From an uncultured Prevotella sp. (GTDB lineage: Bacteria > Bacteroidota > Bacteroidia > Bacteroidales > Bacteroidaceae), in assembly GCA_937916405.1 (NCBI GenBank), contig CALFUF010000192.1, positions 1 through 16,816 on the forward strand: a stretch of 16,816 bases of DNA, in the 5' to 3' direction. The notes beneath the pieces were generated by a model. It saw only the letters and a program-made list of their open reading frames with translations. It was not told the DNA's origin and searched no databases. This document shows, one piece after another, positions 1-5,958 of this stretch (positions within the stretch are counted from its first letter, which is position 1; each line of letters opens with the position of its first letter). The position numbers were made by a program, and so were the translations under genes.

Positions 1-2
1 CC

Positions 3-86
3 CGCCATGCCGTCGCCTGTGGCTTGCTCGCCGACCTTGCGGGCATCATTGCGGCGATTGCGATTTGTTATTTATTCTTTGGATAA
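3..86 (+). CDS. C-terminal end of a probable nucleoside-recognition (SpmA/SpmB-like) membrane protein, partial
   Basis: Only the last 27 codons are inside the window, ending in TAA at 84-86. They begin RHAVACGLLADLAG and finish with a hydrophobic helix, AIAICYLFFG. This tail resembles, from memory, the C-terminus of Bacteroidetes nucleoside-recognition (Gate domain, 'spore maturation') integral membrane proteins, which carry an RHA...ADxAGIIA helix at the very end. The frame is open from the left edge and stops just before the repeat that leads into the flippase, so it is probably the upstream gene of the same transcription unit. With so little sequence the family call is tentative; that it is the end of a real membrane protein is more secure. 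Confidence 0.5.
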   Translation, partial: RHAVACGLLADLAGIIAAIAICYLFFG

Positions 87-89
87 TAT

Positions 90-137
90 CGAGATACCGA
101 GATCTCGAAATACCGACATTCCGAATTACTGAAATTA
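90..137. repeat. Degenerate 8-bp tandem repeat (6 units) filling an intergenic spacer
   Basis: Six consecutive 8-bp units fit the pattern CGAnATnC, for example CGAGATAC, CGAAATAC and CGAATTAC; the last unit is the most diverged. The array starts three bases after the upstream stop codon and runs into the A of the flippase ATG at 137. The spacer contains almost nothing else. Two other spacers in the window have the same design with different unit lengths (1561-1609 and 11801-11836). Confidence 0.75.
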
Positions 138-1579
138 TGGGAAAGCTAACAACCATTTTTAAGGATACAGCCATTTACGGACTCTCAAGCATCATCGGAC
201 GCTTCCTGAACTATCTGCTGGTGCCCCTCTATACGGCACAACTGTCAGCAGCAAGTGGTGGCTATGGTGTCATCACGAATATCTATGCCTATACAGCACT
301 GGTGATGGTGCTGCTGACCTTTGGCATGGAGACCACCTATTTCCGTTTCACCAACAAGACACATACCGACTCGCAGACCGTCTATTCGACCACCCTCATC
401 AGTGTGGGCAGTGTCTCCCTGTTGTTTGCCTTCGTGGTATTGCTGTTCCTCACACCCCTCAGTCAGGCGATGGGCTATGGTGACCATCCGGAATATGTGG
501 GTGTGATGGCAGTGACCGTATCGATTGACGCTTTCCTCTGTATTCCCTTTGCCCACCTTCGCCAACAGAAGAAAGCGATGAAGTTTGCGGTATTGAAACT
601 GCTGAACATCATTGTCAGCATCCTCCTGAACATCATCTATTTCGCATGGCTCGACGGCAAGGATGTGGGTTATGCGTTCTATATCAACCTGTTCTGTACG
701 GTGATGCTTGCCGTCTGTCTCATCACAGAGTACACAGGGTTCCGCTGGAGACTCGACACCCAGTTGCTGCGTACTATGCTCAGCTACTCATGGCCCATCC
801 TCGTACTCGGTATCGCTGGCATCCTGAACCAGACAGCCGACAAGATGCTGTTCCCTTATATATATAAAGGTGAGGACATGCAGGCACAGTTGGGTATCTA
901 TGGCGCCTGCTCGAAGATAGCCATGATTATGGCGATGATCACCCAGGCGTTCCGCTTTGCCTATGAGCCTATCGTCTTCGCTGGTGTCAAGGACAAGGAC
1001 TCCCACGAGATGTATGCCAAGGCGATGAAATACTTCATTATCTTCACCCTCCTTGCCTTCCTCATGGTGGTGGGCTATATGGATATCCTGAAGTATATCA
1101 TCGGACGAGACTACTGGACGGGACTGCGTGTCGTACCTATCGTCATGGCGGCAGAGATCATGATGGGTATCTATTTCAACCTGTCGTTCTGGTATAAGCT
1201 GATCGACAAGACCATCTGGGGCGCTATCTTCTCAGGTATCGGCTGTGCCGTATTACTTGCCGTCAACGTCATCTTTGTACCCAAATACGGTTTTATGGCT
1301 TGTGCATGGGGAGGCTTCGCCGGCTATGGTGTCGCCATGCTCATCTCCTATGTCGTAGGACAGAAATACTATCCTATCGACTATCCGTTGAAGGACATAG
1401 CCCTCTATCTGTTGCTTAGCATCATCGCTTTCGTGGTGATGATTATCGTCAGAGACAGTCTGTCGCTCTGGGTATCGTTGGCAGTCAATACGCTATTCAT
1501 CCTGCTCTTCGTAGGAGTCATCATCAAGCGTGACCTGCCATTGGAACCGTTGTTGAGGAAATTAAAGATTAAAGGTTAA
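137..1579 (+). CDS. Polysaccharide/oligosaccharide flippase (MATE/MOP superfamily, Wzx-like)
   Basis: A 480-residue, strongly hydrophobic protein with roughly 12-14 membrane segments. It opens with a MOP-type N-terminus: a short amphipathic stretch (MGKLTTIFKDTAIYGLSSII) followed by GRFLNYLLVPLYT. Members of this superfamily move lipid-linked sugars or related amphiphiles across the inner membrane for capsule, O-antigen or lipid-linked glycan export. The reading frame is open back to a TTG at 65, but that extension lies in the 8-bp repeat array; the ATG at 137 gives the natural family N-terminus. No glycosyltransferases adjoin it here, so it is probably a stand-alone conserved flippase rather than part of a capsule locus. 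Its last codons (LKIKG, stop) are themselves written in the 7-bp repeat that follows. The substrate cannot be inferred. Confidence 0.82.
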   Translation: MGKLTTIFKDTAIYGLSSIIGRFLNYLLVPLYTAQLSAASGGYGVITNIYAYTALVMVLLTFGMETTYFRFTNKTHTDSQTVYSTTLISVGSVSLLFAFVVLLFLTPLSQAMGYGDHPEYVGVMAVTVSIDAFLCIPFAHLRQQKKAMKFAVLKLLNIIVSILLNIIYFAWLDGKDVGYAFYINLFCTVMLAVCLITEYTGFRWRLDTQLLRTMLSYSWPILVLGIAGILNQTADKMLFPYIYKGEDMQAQLGIYGACSKIAMIMAMITQAFRFAYEPIVFAGVKDKDSHEMYAKAMKYFIIFTLLAFLMVVGYMDILKYIIGRDYWTGLRVVPIVMAAEIMMGIYFNLSFWYKLIDKTIWGAIFSGIGCAVLLAVNVIFVPKYGFMACAWGGFAGYGVAMLISYVVGQKYYPIDYPLKDIALYLLLSIIAFVVMIIVRDSLSLWVSLAVNTLFILLFVGVIIKRDLPLEPLLRKLKIKG

Positions 1580-1609
1580 AGGTCTAAGGTTAAAGGTTAA
1601 AGATCAAAC
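1561..1609. repeat. Degenerate 7-bp tandem repeat (7 units) spanning a stop codon and the next spacer
   Basis: Seven consecutive 7-bp units with consensus RTTAAAG (ATTAAAG twice, then GTTAAAG-type units, one GTCTAAG, and a final ATCAAAC) occupy exactly 49 bases. The array covers the last five codons and stop of the flippase and ends at 1609, one base before the ATG of the S46 peptidase. It therefore supplies both the C-terminal residues of one protein and the whole upstream region of the next. Confidence 0.85.
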
Positions 1610-3733
1610 ATGAATGATATGAAGAAGTTATTAGTAAGTCTGATGTGTCTTTGCTCCTTGGGAGCCCATGCCGATGAGGGTATGTGGACACTCTACAACC
1701 TGCCTACTGCCATCTATGAGCAGATGAAGCAGTATGGTTTCCAACTCCCTATGGAGCAACTCTATCAAAGTGACAATGCCGTGAAGAACGCTGTCATTAA
1801 CTTTGGCGGCTATTGCTCGGGTGTCGTGGTGTCACCCGACGGACTGGTATTCACCAACCACCATTGCGGTTTTGAGTGTATCCGCAAGCATTCCACTGTT
1901 GAGCACGACTATATGCTGAATGGTTTTATCGCCAACAACTATGGTGAGGAACTGCCCAACGAGGACCTCTTCGTGAGTTTCATGGTGGAGCAGAAGGATG
2001 TGACAGACAGTCTGAAGGCACTGGGTATCGACACCCTCTCGATGGAGCAGACGGAGGAGTTTGTGGACTCTATCCAGAACGCATGGCAGAAGGTAATCCG
2101 CCAGCAGGACTCCACCCTGCGTGTGGAGGTGCTTCCTTTCTATGAGGGTAACAAATACTATATGACGACCTATCGTGACTTTGAGGATGTGCGCTTGGTA
2201 TTCGCCGTTCCCAAGTCGATGGGTAAGTTTGGTGGTGAGACAGATAACTGGATGTGGCCCCGTCAGACATGTGACTATAGTGTGTTCCGCATCTATGCCG
2301 ACCCCAAGACCAATGGTCCCGCAAAGTACTCAAAGGACAACGTACCCTATCATCCCCAATCATGGGCTAAGGTGTCGATGGACGGTTATAAGCCTGGTGA
2401 CTTCGCGATGATTATGGGTTATCCCGGCTCTACCAGTCGTTACCTCAGCAGTTATGGTATCAAGGAGCGTCACGATGCTATCAATGCCCCTCGTGTGCAG
2501 GTTCGTGGTGTGAAGCAGGAGATCATGCTGCGTCACATGCGTGCCGATGAGGCTGTCCGTATCAAATACGACTCGAAGTATGCCAACAGCTCTAACTACT
2601 GGAAGAACTCCATTGGTATGAACAAGTGTATCGACTCTATCGGACTCATCCAGCAGAAGCAGGATTTTGAGATGAAGCTGAGACGATGGCAGAACGAGAC
2701 AGGTTATCTGAAGGGACAACTCGATTTCGACAAGATGGCGGAACTCTACCAGAAACGTCTTGCACTGACTCGTGTACGTACCTTGTTCATAGAGACCTTC
2801 CTGGCACAAGACCAGTTGACCACCCGTGCTTGGAGAAGTAACTGGGGCATGAAGGTACAGGGACCAGAGGACAAGCCCAAGAAACAGTATATCCAGTTCG
2901 ATGATAATAGTGAGGCATGGGATGCGGCTACGGATATAGAGATCCTTGCCGCCCTGCTGAAGAACTATCGCACACAGATGACAAATGCTGACTATCTGCC
3001 CGCTTTCTATAAGACCATCGACGAGAAGTTCCATGGCGACTATACCGCTTATGTCAATACCCTCTATAAGAAGTCGCTGTTGATGAAGAATGGGAAGCCC
3101 ATCTATGTCAATAAGAAGAGCTATGCCAAGGATATGGGTGTGCAGTATGGACTTGACCTGACAGAGCTGCTTGCCAAGATAAGGGCTGACAGAAAGCAAC
3201 TGACCATCGACATCGCAGAGCAGGAGAAATATCTCTGTGCCGCTAAGTTACGTATGGAGCAGGATATGCCCAACTACTCGGATGCTAACTTCACGATGCG
3301 TATGACCTACGGACAGGTTGGGGAGTATACCCTTGGAGGTCGTCCCTCCGGCTATTATACCACCGCTCGTAGTCTGTGGGAGAAGATGCAGAAGGCAGAC
3401 GATAACTTCGAGTACTTCGCAGAGCCAGTGATGCACGACCTGTTGTCCAGCAAGGACTTCGGACCTTATGCCGACAAGCTGACAGGTACGCTGCAACTCT
3501 GTTTCCTCTCTAATAATGACATCACAGGTGGAAACTCCGGCTCACCTATCTTTAATAATAAGGGAGAACTTCTGGGGCTCGCTTTCGACGGCAACTGGGA
3601 CAGTCTGTCGAGTGACATCTTCTTCGACCGCCAGTTAGCGCGTACCATCAATGTCGACGTGCGCTTCATGCTTTATATGATGGACCGCTGGGGACATGCC
3701 GACCGGTTATTGAAAGAGATCTGTGTTAAGTAA
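1610..3733 (+). CDS. S46 family dipeptidyl-peptidase, DPP7-like
   Basis: A 707-residue serine exopeptidase that would release dipeptides from peptide N-termini in the periplasm or at the cell surface, feeding peptide and amino-acid catabolism. Residues 1-21 form a signal peptide (MKKLLVSLMCLCSLGAHA, then DEG); ATG at 1610 or in-frame ATG at 1619 both fit. The chymotrypsin-fold triad is visible: His85 in TNHHCGF, Asp222 in WPRQTCDYS, Ser643 in GGNSGSP. Gly661 lies 18 residues after the serine, where Porphyromonas DPP11 has the arginine that selects Asp/Glu and DPP7 has glycine, so a DPP7-type preference for hydrophobic or broad P1 residues is inferred. Length is normal for the family (about 700). 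It follows the flippase with only the 7-bp repeat between and ends at a strong hairpin terminator. Confidence 0.92.
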   Translation: MNDMKKLLVSLMCLCSLGAHADEGMWTLYNLPTAIYEQMKQYGFQLPMEQLYQSDNAVKNAVINFGGYCSGVVVSPDGLVFTNHHCGFECIRKHSTVEHDYMLNGFIANNYGEELPNEDLFVSFMVEQKDVTDSLKALGIDTLSMEQTEEFVDSIQNAWQKVIRQQDSTLRVEVLPFYEGNKYYMTTYRDFEDVRLVFAVPKSMGKFGGETDNWMWPRQTCDYSVFRIYADPKTNGPAKYSKDNVPYHPQSWAKVSMDGYKPGDFAMIMGYPGSTSRYLSSYGIKERHDAINAPRVQVRGVKQEIMLRHMRADEAVRIKYDSKYANSSNYWKNSIGMNKCIDSIGLIQQKQDFEMKLRRWQNETGYLKGQLDFDKMAELYQKRLALTRVRTLFIETFLAQDQLTTRAWRSNWGMKVQGPEDKPKKQYIQFDDNSEAWDAATDIEILAALLKNYRTQMTNADYLPAFYKTIDEKFHGDYTAYVNTLYKKSLLMKNGKPIYVNKKSYAKDMGVQYGLDLTELLAKIRADRKQLTIDIAEQEKYLCAAKLRMEQDMPNYSDANFTMRMTYGQVGEYTLGGRPSGYYTTARSLWEKMQKADDNFEYFAEPVMHDLLSSKDFGPYADKLTGTLQLCFLSNNDITGGNSGSPIFNNKGELLGLAFDGNWDSLSSDIFFDRQLARTINVDVRFMLYMMDRWGHADRLLKEICVK

Positions 3734-3738
3734 GTCAT

Positions 3739-3774
3739 AAAAGAAAGGTTGAGAACATTCTCAACCTTTCTTTT
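3739..3774. terminator. Bidirectional rho-independent terminator between convergent genes
   Basis: A perfect inverted repeat, AGAAAGGTTGAGA (3742-3754), 4-nt loop, TCTCAACCTTTCT (3759-3771), with flanking A and T runs on the two sides that extend the stem and give U-tracts in both directions (TTTTTTCTT for the + strand, TTTT for the - strand). It serves the S46 peptidase and the convergent helicase. The 3' arm overlaps the final KKKG codons and the stop codon (3761-3763) of the helicase, so helicase C-terminal coding and termination share the same bases. Confidence 0.9.
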
Positions 3775-5638
3775 TTCTTGGCTTGCGGATAGCCCATCCC
3801 TCCTCGCTGAAATCAGGGATATCCCCTTTGAGTTTCATGGACTTGGGATTGAGGAACTGCATCCATTCGTCCTTGGTGAAGGCAGTCTTCTTGGGTCCTT
3901 TGGGGGTGGAATTACTAGTTTTTCTAGTTTCTCTAGTATTCCTAGTATTTCTAGTATTCCTAGTTCCCCTAGTTTCCCTAGTTCCCCTAGCTCCCCCTTC
4001 ATCCGCATCATTGCAACGGACATCCCTTCCTTTGTATTTCTGCCCGTTGATGTATTTCATCACACGCTGGGCATCCTCCTCAGGTACCTCGAAATAGGAC
4101 ATCATGGCCAGCAGGTCGATATGTCCGACCTCCACATGCCCCTTCACATTCTTATTCAAGAACTGCATCAACTCACCAGGATAGAAACCGTCTTTCTTAC
4201 CCAGGTTGATGAACAGGCGACGATAGCCTGCCTCTGGCTTGCGTGAGCCTCCTTCACGTTTCTCTCCACGCTGACCACGCTCCCGTTTCTCGCCACGCTC
4301 TTTCTTAGCACCTACAGGCTCTATCTCAGGGGCATCGGCATAGTAGGCAAGGAACCGTCCGAACTCTAATGATACAATCTTCTTGATGAGGTCTTCCTTG
4401 TCGATATACTCAAAGTAACGGTCGATATCCTGCATGAACGGGGCAATCTGCTCCTCGTCCACATCCGCCTTGACTATCTGGTCCATCACCTTATAGAGTT
4501 GTTTCTTACAGATTTCCTCAGCAGTAGGGATCTTACCTTCCTCGAAAGACTTGCCGATCTCTTTCTCGATATTGCGGATCTTATGCTTCTCACGAGAGTG
4601 AACGATGCTGAGGGAGGTTCCCTTCTTGCCGGCACGTCCAGTACGACCAGAGCGGTGGGTGTAGTTCTCGATATCATCAGGAAGTCCGTAGTTGATGACA
4701 TGCGTGAGGTCATCAACATCTAAACCACGAGCGGCAACATCCGTAGCCACCAGCAACTGCACGGTATGCTGACGGAACTTCTGCATGGTGAGGTCACGCT
4801 GCTGCTGACTCAGGTCACCATGCAGTGCCTCGGCATTATAACCGTCACGGATCAGTTTGTCGGCAACCTCCTGCGTCTCCAGTTTGGTACGGCAGAAGAT
4901 AATCGCAAAGATGCGGGGGTAGAAGTCTACCAACCGTTTCAGAGCAAGATATTTATCCTTGGCATTCACCATATAATAGATATGGTTCACATGCTCGGCA
5001 CCCTCGTTACGGCTTCCTACCACGATTTCCTTATAGTCGTGTAAGTAACCTTTGGCGATACGCTCTATCTCCTTACTCATCGTAGCGGAGAAGAGTAGGG
5101 TGTTACGATCCGTAGGTATGCCCTCCAGAATAGCGTCAATACTCTCCGAGAAGCCCATATTCAGCATCTCATCAGCCTCGTCAAGGACCACATTATATAC
5201 GTCGTCTAACTTAGCGACACCACGATTCATCAGGTCTATCAGTCGACCAGGTGTTGCCACGATAATCTGTACACCTTTGCGTAAGGAACGGATCTGCTGC
5301 TCGATGGAGGCACCACCATAGACCGCTTCTATATGCACACCCTCCATATACTTGGAGAAGTCACGCAAGTCATCTGCTATCTGCAAGCAAAGCTCACGGG
5401 TAGGACTCAATATAAGAGCCTGCGTCTCCTTACGGGACGTGTCGATACGTTGTAATACGGGAATACCAAATGCCGCCGTCTTACCCGTCCCTGTCTGTGC
5501 AAGGGCGATAACGTCGTTCTGATTACCAAGTAAATAAGGGATTACTTCCTCCTGAACAGGCATGGGCTGTACGAAACCCATCTCCTCAATGGCGTGGCGA
5601 ATCTCTTCGCAGACGCCTAACTCTTCAAATGTCTTCAA
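3761..5638 (-). CDS. DEAD-box ATP-dependent RNA helicase (DeaD/CsdA-like) with DbpA-type RNA-binding domain
   Basis: A 625-residue helicase probably unwinding or remodelling structured RNA (ribosome assembly, mRNA turnover). Motifs in order: Q-motif region 1-37, AQTGTGKT 47-54, PTREL 79-83, TPGR 129-132, DEAD 153-156, SAT 184-186, HRSGRTGR 328-335. A basic linker (KKERGEKRERG) precedes a DbpA/CsdA RNA-binding fold at about 472-542, then a low-complexity tail of GTR/RNT/RET triplets (549-573) and a conserved-looking end (EEGW, RKPRKKKG). Start: the frame is open to 5743, but the extra 35 codons lie over promoter DNA; TTG at 5638 gives MKTFEELGV, the family's usual N-terminus, about 18 nt after the predicted transcription start. 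TTG is an uncommon start, so this is inference. Two promoter copies drive it; the terminator hairpin overlaps its stop. Confidence 0.9.
   Translation of the reverse strand: MKTFEELGVCEEIRHAIEEMGFVQPMPVQEEVIPYLLGNQNDVIALAQTGTGKTAAFGIPVLQRIDTSRKETQALILSPTRELCLQIADDLRDFSKYMEGVHIEAVYGGASIEQQIRSLRKGVQIIVATPGRLIDLMNRGVAKLDDVYNVVLDEADEMLNMGFSESIDAILEGIPTDRNTLLFSATMSKEIERIAKGYLHDYKEIVVGSRNEGAEHVNHIYYMVNAKDKYLALKRLVDFYPRIFAIIFCRTKLETQEVADKLIRDGYNAEALHGDLSQQQRDLTMQKFRQHTVQLLVATDVAARGLDVDDLTHVINYGLPDDIENYTHRSGRTGRAGKKGTSLSIVHSREKHKIRNIEKEIGKSFEEGKIPTAEEICKKQLYKVMDQIVKADVDEEQIAPFMQDIDRYFEYIDKEDLIKKIVSLEFGRFLAYYADAPEIEPVGAKKERGEKRERGQRGEKREGGSRKPEAGYRRLFINLGKKDGFYPGELMQFLNKNVKGHVEVGHIDLLAMMSYFEVPEEDAQRVMKYINGQKYKGRDVRCNDADEGGARGTRETRGTRNTRNTRNTRETRKTSNSTPKGPKKTAFTKDEWMQFLNPKSMKLKGDIPDFSEEGWAIRKPRKKKG
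3915..3995. repeat. In-frame 9-bp tandem repeat (9 units) in the helicase tail
   Basis: Nine consecutive 9-bp units, each beginning CTAG on the + strand (CTAGTATTC, CTAGTATTT and CTAGTTCCC types). On the coding strand they encode a three-residue repeat of the type R-N-T, R-E-T or R-G-T. Because the unit is a multiple of three, gain or loss of copies would change the tail by three residues without a frameshift. The central CTAGTATTC/T units are nearly identical, suggesting recent slippage; the CTAGTTCCC-type units form a second sub-family. Confidence 0.9.
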
Positions 5639-5662
5639 ATCTAATGCTTTATAATTCTGGGG

Positions 5663-5694
5663 CAAAGGTACGAATAAGTGAGAAGAAAACCAAA
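5663..5694 (-). promoter_or_regulatory. Helicase promoter copy 1 (proximal), Bacteroidetes type
   Basis: Read on the - strand: TTTG (5694-5691), 20-bp spacer, TACCTTTG (5670-5663). This matches the Bacteroidetes housekeeping promoter TTTG-N19-21-TAnnTTTG. A transcript would begin near 5656, leaving about 18 nt before the TTG start at 5638. Confidence 0.8.
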
Positions 5695-5740
5695 TATTAT
5701 TTGGGTTTTCTCGAACGAGAGGACTTTCGAGACATAGTCT

Positions 5741-5772
5741 CAAAGGTACGAATAAGTGAGAAGAAAACCAAA
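5741..5772 (-). promoter_or_regulatory. Helicase promoter copy 2 (distal), identical to copy 1
   Basis: Read on the - strand: TTTG (5772-5769), 20-bp spacer, TACCTTTG (5748-5741), base for base the same as copy 1 and 78 bp upstream of it. A transcript from here would carry a leader of about 96 nt that includes the proximal promoter sequence and a small hairpin (TCTCGAA at 5709-5715 with TTCGAGA at 5726-5732, + strand). Confidence 0.75.
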
Positions 5773-5831
5773 TTTATTTCACTATTTACATTTTTTTAGA
5801 TATTATATAGCATAGTATTCAGGAAAATTAT

Positions 5832-5839
5832 TATCTTTG
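5832..5839 (+). promoter_or_regulatory. Probable nrdD promoter -7 element
   Basis: TATCTTTG matches the TAnnTTTG -7 consensus. A start near 5846 would give a leader of about 113 nt. No convincing TTTG was found 19-22 bp upstream (the sequence there is ATAGCATAG), so the promoter may depend on an activator or be weak. Confidence 0.6.
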
Positions 5840-5856
5840 CACTCGATTTCGGTTTT

Positions 5857-5908
5857 CCAAAACGGGAAACTTTTTGGAATCGAAAAACAAAAAAGTTTTC
5901 CATTTTGG
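5857..5908 (+). promoter_or_regulatory. Long hairpin in the nrdD leader (candidate regulatory RNA or operator)
   Basis: Arm 5857-5876 (CCAAAACGGGAAACTTTTTG) pairs with arm 5888-5908 with one C-A mismatch, one G-U pair and one bulged A, around an 11-nt loop: about 19 base pairs. It lies between the -7 element and the start codon. No U-tract follows the stem, so it is not a normal terminator. Competing pairings exist: CGATT (5844-5848) with AATCG (5878-5882), and CGGGAA (5863-5868) with TTCCCG (5914-5919). Confidence 0.65.
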
Positions 5909-5958
5909 ATAACTTCCCGCATAGAAGAATAATTAAAAACTTATCAAATTATATAACA

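Larger units (their letters stand above)
5663..5773. repeat. 33-bp perfect direct repeat carrying the helicase promoter
   Basis: The 33 bases at 5663-5695 recur without mismatch at 5741-5773, giving a period of 78 bp; 45 bp of unrelated sequence lies between. Both copies contain a full -33/-7 promoter on the - strand. Similarity continues weakly past the copies (ATTATTT versus TTATTTC). No transposon ends were seen between them. Confidence 0.93.

Noticed and set aside
65..136. 24-codon N-terminal extension of the flippase from a TTG
   Set aside because: Encoded by the 8-bp tandem repeat and overlapping the upstream stop region; the ATG at 137 gives the family N-terminus.
2360..3199. 279-codon open frame on the - strand inside the S46 peptidase gene
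   Set aside because: Antisense shadow of a well-supported S46 gene; no recognisable domain, and the opposite frame has all family motifs.
3749..4246. 165-codon + strand frame rich in S, I, F and P (SSIPSSPS-type repeats)
   Set aside because: It is the reverse reading of the helicase tail repeat; the coding strand carries a conserved helicase and RNA-binding domain.
5639..5743. 35-codon N-terminal extension of the helicase
   Set aside because: Lies over the proximal promoter and between the two direct repeats; family proteins begin at the KTFEELG segment.
5663..5773. 33-bp repeats considered as the start of a CRISPR array or transposon target duplication
   Set aside because: Only two copies, with promoter motifs in each and no cas genes; 33 bp is too long for a usual target duplication and no element lies between.
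5905..5958. 18-codon N-terminal extension of nrdD from a TTG
   Set aside because: Falls in the 3' arm of the leader hairpin; the ATG at 5959 gives the normal ATP-cone start.
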